Assembly: GCF_030140925.1 (NCBI RefSeq)
Contig: NZ_JARBWD010000001.1
Span: 1,364,001-1,428,000 of the forward strand
Direction: 5' to 3'
Origin: Parerythrobacter aestuarii
GTDB taxonomy: Bacteria > Pseudomonadota > Alphaproteobacteria > Sphingomonadales > Sphingomonadaceae
Length of the DNA stretch: 64,000 nucleotides
The translations under genes and the position numbers were made by a program. Under the pieces are notes generated by a model. That model was given only the letters and a program-made list of their open reading frames with translations, did no database searches and was not told where the DNA came from. This document shows, piece by piece, positions 15,614-23,513 of the stretch (positions are counted from its first letter, which is position 1; each line of letters begins with the position of its first letter).

Positions 15614-18066
15614 TACTCGACGTCCTCGGTCAGCTTGGTGACGGAAAGGAACTTGTCCGGCGCTACGCGGATCGCCGCGCCGGTCGGGCAGGCCCGGACA
15701 CATGCCGGCCCGCCTTCGATCCCCGCGCACATGTCGCACTTGATTGCCAGCTTGGCCTGCTCGGTCCCGACCTTCTCGGCTTCCTTCTTGCGCCAGCCAT
15801 AGCTCGCTTCGCCGGGGCCGGGGCCACGGCCGAACAGCAACCATGACAGCAGCCCGGGCTTCTTCGGCGGTTTGGCATCCATCCGGATCACGCCATAGGG
15901 GCAGTTGCGCTGGCAATTGCCGCAACCGATGCAGGTGTCATCGATGAAGACTTCGCCATCGGGCCCGCGCTGGATCGCGTTGGGCGGGCAATCGGCCATG
16001 CAATGCGGGTGCTCGCAGTGGCGGCAGCTGGTCGGAACGTGCAAGTGAGCATAGGTCCGCCCGGCCTCGCGATCGAGCCGAGACAATCCGTCATGGCTGT
16101 CTGCGCAGGCCTTCTCGCAATTGTCGCAGCCGATGCAGAGCTTCTCGTCGATCAGCAGCACATCCGTTGCTTCACCAATCCCCTCGTCCACGAGGAATTG
16201 CGCGGTCTCCGAATACATGTCGCCGGCGCTGTCGAAGCTGTCCTTGCGGCTCTCGACGAAGGCGTTGACCTTGCGGCGGCTTGCCATGTCGGCGGCTGCT
16301 TTCTCGCGCAGGCGCGGATTGCTCTCTAGCAGCGCAACGAACGCTTCGCCCGGCAAACGGATGACTTCGGACTTGATCGCAGCTTTCACGCTGGCGGTCC
16401 GCGGCATGCCGTCAATCGCCGCCATCTCGCCGAAATAGGAGCCCGCCGGGAGATAGGAGAGGAACACCGGGCGTCCGCCAATCTCCTTCTCGACCAACAT
16501 CGATCCGAGCCGGACGATAAAGACATCCTTGTCGTCATCGCCTTCGGCCACCACCGTTTCTCCGGCCCGGACCTGCTGGATATCTGCCGACGCGACCAAT
16601 GGCGCGACATCTTCCTTGGTCAGGCCCGATCCGAACATCTGCAGCAATTGGCGCTCGATGGAGATCGCCTTCACTTCTTCTGCCGCTGCCGGCGACGTCG
16701 CTATCAATTTGAGTGCGGCAGTTCGCGAGAGCTCTATGGCGACGACAGGTTCCGCCGCGCGAATTGTCGCACCGCGCCTGCGGCCGGAAATCAGGCCGAC
16801 TTCGCCAAAGATCGAACCTTGTTCGATCGGTACCGTGATCGAGGGGTCATCGGGATCGACCTCCACCAGCACCGAGCCTTCTGCAATGGCGAAGAGAGAG
16901 GATCCGGGCTCGTTCCGGGCGAAGATAGTCTCACCGGTCGCAAAAGCCTGTACCTCGCTGTCCAGCATCAGCTCGCGCAACTGCAGCTGCGAAAGACCCT
17001 GCAGGATGGAAACATTGCTACCGAAGATGGTGAGCCACTCGTGCACCGGGCGAGTGCCTGGCAACCGAGCGAATTTCTCCGCCAGGATCGGCTCATCCGC
17101 CGGCTTCAGCTGCGCATTGCCGTTGAGGAATTCGATCACGTCGTAGCCCTGGTTCATACAGTGCTTGATCAGGGGATAGCCAGCCAGCGCCCCAATAACG
17201 TGAATGCCGCCCTTGGTGGTTTCAAAGGTCGGGGTGAGCTTGGGAAAGGCACTGCGATCCTCGCTAGTGAACTCTACGCCTATTGCCTCGACAAAGCCGC
17301 GCGGTGGTTGCGAGCCGGTGCGGGCAATGATCCGGTCGCAGCGGATCGTCTCCTGCCCGTCGCGGGTATCCAAGACCAGCTCGCCCGCACGAATCTCAGC
17401 GGGAGTCGTCTCACAGCGAATGATGATGCGTCCGGCTTCGCCTGCTTCCTCCAGCAGTTTGACGTTCGCTGGTTTTGCTCGAGCAAATTCCGGACTTCGA
17501 TTCAGGATGGTGACGATGTTGCGCTGGGCCGGATCGGCTGCGAGGCCGAGGGCATTCTCGATCCCGGCATCGCCCGAACCGACCACGGTGATATGCTCGT
17601 CGAAATACTCGCCCGGATCATCGAGCTGGTATTGGATATGCGGCAGGTCGGCACCGGGGGAACGGAGCTTGTTGGGATTGCCCTGTGTGCCGATGGCAAG
17701 GACTACTGCCTCAGCGGCTATTGTATCGCCGGTCTTGAGCTCGATCGTGAAATTGCCGCTTTCGCCTTCGATCGCCGTCACTTCGGCGTTGAGCATTACA
17801 TTGATGGATTGCCCGGCAGCCTGTTCATCCCAGGTGTCGAGAATGACTTCGCGCTTACCGGCCTCGAAAACCAGGTCGCTGCGCAGCACAAGGTTGGATG
17901 GCGTCGCCATCACGTGCTTGCCCTTCTGGTACTTGTAGATCGTGTCGGAAAGGTGGTCGGTCTTCTCGATCAGGACATGGCTCATGCCCAAGGCAGCAGC
18001 ACGCGCGGCAGCGCTCAGGCCGGCCGGTCCCGATCCGACGATTGCCACGCGAAAAGCGTCCGCCAA
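15613..18066 (-). CDS. FAD/NAD(P) oxidoreductase - double cNMP-binding - four-cluster ferredoxin fusion
   Basis: About 817 residues in one chain. Residues 1-320 are a thioredoxin-reductase-like flavoprotein with two Rossmann motifs (VAIVGSGPAGLSAA and ITVVGSGDAGIENA). Two cyclic-nucleotide-binding domains follow. Both keep the phosphate-binding cassette: FGEVGLISGRRRGATIRA and FGEMAAIDGMPRTASVKA, each with the Glu and Arg that hold the cyclic phosphate. The last 170 residues carry 16 cysteines in four groups (CIGCDNCEKAC; CRHC with CMADC; CIGCGNCQRNC; CDMC with CVRAC), as in DmsB/HycB-type proteins with four [4Fe-4S] clusters. A TTG start after GGAAAGGGGG places the FAD motif close to the N-terminus; a GTG at 18099 is the alternative. 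It likely oxidises NAD(P)H and passes electrons to the membrane protein encoded next. Confidence 0.9.
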   Translation of the reverse strand: MADAFRVAIVGSGPAGLSAAARAAALGMSHVLIEKTDHLSDTIYKYQKGKHVMATPSNLVLRSDLVFEAGKREVILDTWDEQAAGQSINVMLNAEVTAIEGESGNFTIELKTGDTIAAEAVVLAIGTQGNPNKLRSPGADLPHIQYQLDDPGEYFDEHITVVGSGDAGIENALGLAADPAQRNIVTILNRSPEFARAKPANVKLLEEAGEAGRIIIRCETTPAEIRAGELVLDTRDGQETIRCDRIIARTGSQPPRGFVEAIGVEFTSEDRSAFPKLTPTFETTKGGIHVIGALAGYPLIKHCMNQGYDVIEFLNGNAQLKPADEPILAEKFARLPGTRPVHEWLTIFGSNVSILQGLSQLQLRELMLDSEVQAFATGETIFARNEPGSSLFAIAEGSVLVEVDPDDPSITVPIEQGSIFGEVGLISGRRRGATIRAAEPVVAIELSRTAALKLIATSPAAAEEVKAISIERQLLQMFGSGLTKEDVAPLVASADIQQVRAGETVVAEGDDDKDVFIVRLGSMLVEKEIGGRPVFLSYLPAGSYFGEMAAIDGMPRTASVKAAIKSEVIRLPGEAFVALLESNPRLREKAAADMASRRKVNAFVESRKDSFDSAGDMYSETAQFLVDEGIGEATDVLLIDEKLCIGCDNCEKACADSHDGLSRLDREAGRTYAHLHVPTSCRHCEHPHCMADCPPNAIQRGPDGEVFIDDTCIGCGNCQRNCPYGVIRMDAKPPKKPGLLSWLLFGRGPGPGEASYGWRKKEAEKVGTEQAKLAIKCDMCAGIEGGPACVRACPTGAAIRVAPDKFLSVTKLTEDVE

Positions 18067-18175
18067 TCCATCCCCCTTTCCTTCCCGATGGACCCGCACA
18101 CCGGCATCATAGGGTAAAACGTCCCTCGTGCCAGAGTGAATTGCCGCTCATGAACAGGGCTGCTACGCCAAATAC

Positions 18176-19093
18176 ATGGGAGCGGAAAAGGACAGGGCGG
18201 CAAGCAGGCCCAGCCAATCAAGGATCGGTATTGCGGTGCTGGGCGTCGCGGCCGTAGTGGCCGTGGTTTCAGTCGGTTACAACCTGCGGGGCGATGGCGG
18301 TGCTGCGGATACCGCCGGCGCTAGCCAGGAATTCCCGACATCGATCGATGAGCTGCGGGCAGCAGCCGACGCTTCACCGAGCGACGCCAGGCCATGGCAG
18401 GAACTCGGGTTCGTCCACTTCGAGCGTGGCGAGTTTGCCGAGGCTGCCGAAGCCTATGAGGGTGCTGTAACTCGCGATGACGGGCAGGCGGTGCTTTGGT
18501 CTGCACTGGGTGAAGCGCGGGTCATGGCGAGTGAACGCGATCCTTTGCCGCCAACCGCTCTGGAGGCGTTTCGCAAGGCGTTGGCGCTCGATCCGGAAGA
18601 CCCGAGAGCGCGCTACTTCCTGAATGTGCAGAAGGACCTCGAAGGCGACCACCAAGGCGCAATCAAGGGTTGGCTGGATCTGCTGGCCGACACCCCCGCA
18701 GGTGCGCCATGGGAAGAGGACCTGATCCGTACCATTCAGCAAGTCGGGACTATAAACGGTATCGATGTAAATGCGCAGCTGGGAACCGCGATGGATGCGC
18801 GCCAGATTGCCAAACCTTCGAGCTTGCCCGGCCCGACGCAGGAGCAGGTCGCTGCAGCGGGCGCGATGCGTCCGAGCGACCAGCGCGAAATGGCCGAAGG
18901 CATGGTCGCCCGGCTCGAACAGCGGCTGAAGGGCGATCCCGGCAATCTCGACGGTTGGCTGATGCTGATCCGCAGCCGCATGACCCTGGGCGAACCTGAC
19001 AAGGCCAAGGCAGCGCTCGAAGCCGCGACCCGGGCCAATCCTGACCATGCAGCCAATTTACGGGCGGAAGCCGGGAAACTCGGCGTTCGCTAG
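18176..19093 (+). CDS. TPR protein resembling the cytochrome c assembly factor CcmI/CycH
   Basis: A 305-residue protein with a short positively charged N-terminus, one membrane helix (about residues 17-37, IGIAVLGVAAVVAVVSVGYN) and TPR-type repeats over residues 60-170 and 235-300. The second set sits in a C-terminal domain separated by a Pro-rich linker. This layout resembles the periplasmic part of CcmI/CycH, which presents apocytochromes c to the haem-ligation machinery. No other ccm gene is here, so it may be a dedicated chaperone for the multihaem proteins of this locus. It is divergent from the flavoprotein operon across about 110 bases. The assignment to CcmI rests on layout and context, not on a signature motif. 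Confidence 0.6.
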   Translation: MGAEKDRAASRPSQSRIGIAVLGVAAVVAVVSVGYNLRGDGGAADTAGASQEFPTSIDELRAAADASPSDARPWQELGFVHFERGEFAEAAEAYEGAVTRDDGQAVLWSALGEARVMASERDPLPPTALEAFRKALALDPEDPRARYFLNVQKDLEGDHQGAIKGWLDLLADTPAGAPWEEDLIRTIQQVGTINGIDVNAQLGTAMDARQIAKPSSLPGPTQEQVAAAGAMRPSDQREMAEGMVARLEQRLKGDPGNLDGWLMLIRSRMTLGEPDKAKAALEAATRANPDHAANLRAEAGKLGVR

Positions 19094-19096
19094 CCT

Positions 19097-19636
19097 CTAA
19101 AGGTGGCCCAGCTGTTCGAACAGGAAGGCGAGAAACGACAGCACGAGTCCGGCCAGGAATATCCGGTAGGACCAGCCCAGCAGGCGGTACTTCTTGCGCT
19201 GAAGCACGTTGCCGTTCTGGTAGATGTCGCGAAGCATCAGCCGGAACATGCGCTCGTCGGTCTGCAATTCATCGATCACGCGATCGGCAAACTCTTCTTC
19301 CTCCATTCCTGAAAAGACGCCGAAGAACAGGATGTTGGGATCGGTGTCGGATACGGGCCTGGAGCCGAATGTCGGCAAGACAGCCATCACCGCAAGGCAA
19401 GCCGAAACGAAAGCGAATGTACCAAGCAGGACCAGCGAAATGGGAATCGGTCCACGGCTGGCTATGCCGACGGTGAGCGTGAAGACCACGAAGGATGCGC
19501 CCATGAGCAGGTTGGCCTTCTGGTCGGCCATCTGGCTCAGCTGCAGATTGGCGATGGATACCGTGCGCACCAGATGGACCGCCTGCGGGGCGAAAGTGCG
19601 CTGGGTGTCGGGAGCCTTTGGGGTTTCCTCGTTCAT
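19097..19636 (-). CDS. PycTM-type membrane protein (Pycsar effector family, DUF5706-like)
   Basis: A 179-residue protein with two adjacent N-terminal membrane helices (about 42-62 and 66-88), a soluble middle part and a C-terminal helix near residues 156-173. The segment QMADQKANLLMGASFVVFTLTVGI matches the start of the Pycsar effector transmembrane family, in which cCMP or cUMP made by a partner cyclase triggers membrane damage. No pyrimidine cyclase is adjacent: the gene follows gdhA with a 4-base overlap. It may therefore be a housekeeping relative or respond to a cyclase elsewhere. Confidence 0.7.
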   Translation of the reverse strand: MNEETPKAPDTQRTFAPQAVHLVRTVSIANLQLSQMADQKANLLMGASFVVFTLTVGIASRGPIPISLVLLGTFAFVSACLAVMAVLPTFGSRPVSDTDPNILFFGVFSGMEEEEFADRVIDELQTDERMFRLMLRDIYQNGNVLQRKKYRLLGWSYRIFLAGLVLSFLAFLFEQLGHL

Positions 19637-20988
19637 ACCACGCCGAACGCGAGCATGGCATCAGCCACTTTCTTGAATCCGGCGATATTGGCACCTTTCA
19701 CATAGTCGACATAGCCGTCACCCTTGTCGCCATAGGTGACGCATTTCTCGTGGATGCCTTCCATCAGATCGGTCAACATGTCGCCCAGCCGACCGTGGTC
19801 CCAGGATATGCGTTCGGAGTTCTGGCTCATTTCCAGGCCGGATACGGCCACACCGCCTGCATTGGCCGCCTTGCCCGGACCATACATGATCTTGGCATCG
19901 TGGAAGACATGCACGCCTTCCAGCGTCGTCGGCATATTGGCCCCTTCGGAAACCGCGATCACACCGTTGTCGACCAGTTCCCTGGCCTCTTCTTCGTTGA
20001 GCTCGTTTTGCGTGGCGCAGGGTAGGGCGAGCTCGCATGGCACGTTCCAAGGGCGCTTGCCATCATGGAAGGTCGCATTGGTGAAATGATCGGAATACTC
20101 GGAAATCCGTCCGCGCCTCTCGTTCTTGAGCCGCTTGATCCAGTCGATCTTTTCCTGGTCGATACCGTCGGGATCGTGGATGAACCCGCCGCTGTCGGAC
20201 ATGGTCAGCACCTTGCCGCCCAGCTGCACGATCTTTTCCGCCGCGTGGGTCGCGACATTGCCCGAGCCTGAGATCACGGCGGTCTTACCGTCGATATCGT
20301 CGCCCTTGTGCTTCAGCATGTTGCGGAGGAAATAGACCGCGCCATAGCCGGTCGCCTCAGGCCGCATTTGCGAGCCGCCATACTCCGTCGCCTTGCCTGT
20401 CAGCACGCCTTCCCAGCGGTTGGTGATGCGTTTGTACTGCCCGAACATGTAACCGATCTCGCGCCCGCCGACGCCGATATCGCCCGCCGGCACGTCGGTA
20501 TCGGGGCCGATATGGCGATAGAGCTCGGTCATGAAACTCTGGCAGAAGCGCATCACTTCGCTGTCGCTCTTGCCCTTGGGATTGAAGTTCGAGCCGCCCT
20601 TGCCGCCGCCCATGGGCAGGCCGGTAAGCGAATTCTTGAAGGTCTGCTCAAAGGCGAGGAACTTGAGCACGCTTTCGTTGACGCTGGGGTGGAAACGGAT
20701 ACCACCCTTGTAGGGCCCGATGGCGTTGTTGTTCTGGACCCGCCAGCCGCGCTGGACGCGGATGCAGTGATTGTCGTCTTCCCAGCATACCCGGAAGCTG
20801 ACCACCCGGTCCGGCTCGGCGATCCGGCGCAGGATCTGCGCTTCGTGGTACTCTTCCTTGTCCGCAATGAAGTCGAAGATGTCCTGGGCGACTTCCTGTA
20901 CCGCCTGGACGAACTCCGGCTGGTGCGGATTGCGCTTTTTCACGCCGTTCATGAACTGGTCGAAATCGACGTGGTCCGAAACTGCCAT
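19633..20988 (-). CDS. gdhA: NADP-specific glutamate dehydrogenase
   Basis: A 451-residue hexameric-type glutamate dehydrogenase that aminates 2-oxoglutarate with NADPH and ammonium. The catalytic-lysine region GLPMGGGKGGSNFNPKGKSD is intact, as are the region DVPAGDIGVGGREIG and the Rossmann motif VISGSGNVATHAAEK. Length and motifs match the E. coli GdhA type rather than the shorter NAD enzymes. It is co-transcribed with the PycTM-like gene (4-base overlap), an unexpected partner. The start has an upstream purine-rich GGGGGAGGATC. Confidence 0.95.
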   Translation of the reverse strand: MAVSDHVDFDQFMNGVKKRNPHQPEFVQAVQEVAQDIFDFIADKEEYHEAQILRRIAEPDRVVSFRVCWEDDNHCIRVQRGWRVQNNNAIGPYKGGIRFHPSVNESVLKFLAFEQTFKNSLTGLPMGGGKGGSNFNPKGKSDSEVMRFCQSFMTELYRHIGPDTDVPAGDIGVGGREIGYMFGQYKRITNRWEGVLTGKATEYGGSQMRPEATGYGAVYFLRNMLKHKGDDIDGKTAVISGSGNVATHAAEKIVQLGGKVLTMSDSGGFIHDPDGIDQEKIDWIKRLKNERRGRISEYSDHFTNATFHDGKRPWNVPCELALPCATQNELNEEEARELVDNGVIAVSEGANMPTTLEGVHVFHDAKIMYGPGKAANAGGVAVSGLEMSQNSERISWDHGRLGDMLTDLMEGIHEKCVTYGDKGDGYVDYVKGANIAGFKKVADAMLAFGVV

Positions 20989-21166
20989 GATCCTCCCCCT
21001 CGGTCATCATCTAGATTGCCAAGCGACCACTGCCACTATCTGCCCTATCGGCGACAGGTGCAAGGCTGGGAATAATTCTGAATCCTTCCCGCTTGAACAG
21101 GCAGCTTGCATTTTGCGTCGAGCTCGCCTCAACTGGTTAATACTTCCAACAAGCCGGGGTGGGGTA

Positions 21167-22735
21167 GTGGAAGACGAGACAGGGGATGAAAACGTCGCGC
21201 CGCAGTTCAGCGCGTTTGTAAGTTATAGCCATGCGGACGCGGCGATCGTGCGCAGGCTGCACAGCCAGCTCGAATCCTATCGCTTGCCGAAAGGGTTGGG
21301 CGAGGTCGCTACCCTAAATGCAGAACGCGGCAAGCTGGGAAGGGTTTTCCGTGATCGCGAAGACTTCTCTGCCGCAGAGAACCTATCCGATGCGGTTTGC
21401 GCGGCACTGGATCGGTCGCAGGTGCTGGTTGTCGTTTGCTCGCCCGATGCGAAGCAATCGAAGTGGGTGGGGCAAGAGATAGCCTATTTCCGGGCCCACC
21501 GTCCCGGCATGCCGATCCTTGCAGCCCTGGTGCGGGGGGAGCCATCTGAAGCGTTTCCTGCCGCGTTGACGGAAAGTGGGGCTGAACCGCTTGCGGCCGA
21601 CCTACGCAAGGAAGGCGACGGCTGGAAGCTGGGCTTCCTCAAGATTGTCGCCGGGATTGCCGGTGTCCCGCTCGACGCGCTGGTCCAGCGCGACAGCCAG
21701 CGCCAGACCCGCCGCGTGATGGCCGTCACGGGCATGGTGGCGGCGCTGGCCTTAATCATGGCCGGCATGACGATCATCGCACTCCAGGCGCGCAACGAAG
21801 CGCAGGCCCAACGGGCTGAGGCCGAGGGGTTGGTGGAGTACATGATCACAGATTTGCGGGAAGACCTGCAGGGCGTGACCAGCCTTTCGGTCATGGGCAG
21901 GGTCAACAAGCGAGCGCTCGAGTATTATGCCAAGCAAGATCTTTCGACGCTTGCCGCTGAAAGCCTCGAACGTCGGGCTTTCCTCCTCCACGCGATGGGC
22001 GAGGACGACGAAAAGGCCGGCAAGCTCGACGACGCACTGGCAAAGTTCGAGGAGGCCTTCCGGACGACCGAGGCATTGCTCGACCGCGACCCGGGCAACC
22101 CGGACCGGATATTCGGGCATGCGCAGAGCCAATACTGGGCCGGCTACATTGCCTATCTCCAGAAAAACTGGACCAAGGCGTCGCAATACTGGAGCGGCTA
22201 CAAGCGCCACTCGGAGCAACTGATCGAGGGCGGCAGCGCGAATTTCCAATGGGTGATGGAGGCCGGATATGCCGCCGGTAATCTTTGTACGCTCGAGCTG
22301 GACAGGAAAGGGTCGCTCGAGCTGGCCGAACGGGAATGCCAGGAAGCGATCGGGCGGTTCGAAGAGGCTTGCAAGATCAAGCCGGGCCAGCGCTCCTGTA
22401 TCGAGGCACAGGCCAATCGCTATGCCTGGCTGGCAGACGTTTCAGGCAGGCGTGGCGATTTCGGCAAGGCGTTGGCGACGCGCCTGAAGGGGGAAGCGCT
22501 GATTGAAGGATTGAGAGCGTCCGATCCCGACAATCTCGACCTGACAGACCTGTGGGTCGCAGCCCAGATCGCCATAGCGCGAACCGAGCGCTCGTTGGGG
22601 CGGGGGCAAGCCGCCAGTCGCCGATTGCAGCGGGCACGGCAGGAGATGCTGAGGTTGATTGCGATCGATCCCGACAACGCCAGCTGGCGCTCGAAACTGG
22701 AAATGATCGATGAAACAGGAGGTGGGAATGAGTGA
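21167..22735 (+). CDS. TIR domain - transmembrane - TPR-like protein
   Basis: The open frame extends back into the gdhA antisense strand, but a GTG at 21167 after GGGGTGGGGTA gives a 522-residue protein starting just before the TIR domain. The TIR domain (about 12-145) has FSAFVSYSHADA, a DRED motif and SKWVGQEIAYF, whose Trp and Glu fit the NADase active-site pattern. A membrane helix follows (about 185-207, VAALALIMAGMTIIALQ), then an alpha-helical repeat region with TPR-like periodicity (220-510). Such proteins act in NAD+-consuming or scaffolding immune signalling. It heads an operon whose next gene overlaps by 8 bases. Confidence 0.85.
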   Translation: MEDETGDENVAPQFSAFVSYSHADAAIVRRLHSQLESYRLPKGLGEVATLNAERGKLGRVFRDREDFSAAENLSDAVCAALDRSQVLVVVCSPDAKQSKWVGQEIAYFRAHRPGMPILAALVRGEPSEAFPAALTESGAEPLAADLRKEGDGWKLGFLKIVAGIAGVPLDALVQRDSQRQTRRVMAVTGMVAALALIMAGMTIIALQARNEAQAQRAEAEGLVEYMITDLREDLQGVTSLSVMGRVNKRALEYYAKQDLSTLAAESLERRAFLLHAMGEDDEKAGKLDDALAKFEEAFRTTEALLDRDPGNPDRIFGHAQSQYWAGYIAYLQKNWTKASQYWSGYKRHSEQLIEGGSANFQWVMEAGYAAGNLCTLELDRKGSLELAERECQEAIGRFEEACKIKPGQRSCIEAQANRYAWLADVSGRRGDFGKALATRLKGEALIEGLRASDPDNLDLTDLWVAAQIAIARTERSLGRGQAASRRLQRARQEMLRLIAIDPDNASWRSKLEMIDETGGGNE

Positions 22736-23504
22736 CCAGATTGCGCTTTCAGAGCTCAAATTACGCGAGATCGCCGCAGAAGATATCGGGAGTATGGGTG
22801 TTGGCACCCTTTTTTTCGAAGGCGGCGACAATGGCCCGATACATTCGTCCGGCGCAAGTTCATGGATCACATTCGTCCCGTTCGGCAATTACGAAGATCA
22901 TGTCCCAACGCGAGTGTCGGCGCGCTTGCTGGAGATCAAGGGCAATGTTGCGAACCTCGCGGTCGAATTCACCCATGGTTCGGAACGTGCATCAACCAAT
23001 CCGCCGCAAACCAAAGCTGAGCTCGACCTCTTGCTCAAGGATGAGTTCAACAAGGACGCTTTCAAGGGTCGCAAGCCAATGGGACCGCGCCCACCTGTGC
23101 CGCCAATCAAGGATCGTGAAACTTCGCTTTCGCTTGCGAGCGATGAGTGGACCTTGGTGATCATCCGGTTGCCCCACAATGCCAAATACCAATTCAATCG
23201 GCGCGGAGCCCCCTTTTCCGCGATTGGGGAACACATCAGTCGTTTCGGTGAAACCGGCAAGCTGGACACAGCGGGCAACATCATCAGTCAGCGAAAGATT
23301 GTCGAGAAAGACAGGGCAGGCAATGAAGTGATTCACGATGGCTGCAAGACGGCTTATTTTGTGATCAAGGGGATGGAGAACACCATTACGCCCTTCAACG
23401 TCCATCTGGACATAGTGGGCAAACACTCGACAGGTGAGGACTATCATATCCCCATTATCGTTGACCCCGATGTCAGGCACCCGGGTGGGAACGGGGATCC
23501 TTGA
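22728..23504 (+). CDS. Unrecognised soluble protein of the TIR operon
   Basis: A 258-residue protein with no signal peptide or membrane helix, starting at an ATG that overlaps the TIR gene by 8 bases behind a strong AGGAGGTGGGA. It begins with acidic and polar sequence, contains many short beta-type segments, and ends with FNVHLDIVGKHSTGEDYHIP and a conserved-looking DPD near the C-terminus. I do not recognise a family. Tight coupling to the TIR and SLOG genes implies a shared pathway, perhaps as a sensor or inhibitor, but nothing in the sequence shows which. Confidence 0.7.
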   Translation: MSDQIALSELKLREIAAEDIGSMGVGTLFFEGGDNGPIHSSGASSWITFVPFGNYEDHVPTRVSARLLEIKGNVANLAVEFTHGSERASTNPPQTKAELDLLLKDEFNKDAFKGRKPMGPRPPVPPIKDRETSLSLASDEWTLVIIRLPHNAKYQFNRRGAPFSAIGEHISRFGETGKLDTAGNIISQRKIVEKDRAGNEVIHDGCKTAYFVIKGMENTITPFNVHLDIVGKHSTGEDYHIPIIVDPDVRHPGGNGDP

Positions 23505-23513
23505 GCATTTGAT

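Noticed and set aside
16648..18117. 489-codon plus-strand frame opposite the flavoprotein
   Set aside because: Antisense shadow; the minus-strand protein has FAD, cNMP and Fe-S motifs in order.
18100..18175. CRP-like site in the flavoprotein/TPR divergent gap
   Set aside because: AGTGA-N6-GCTCA matches the CRP consensus only weakly, so it is not listed despite the cAMP context.
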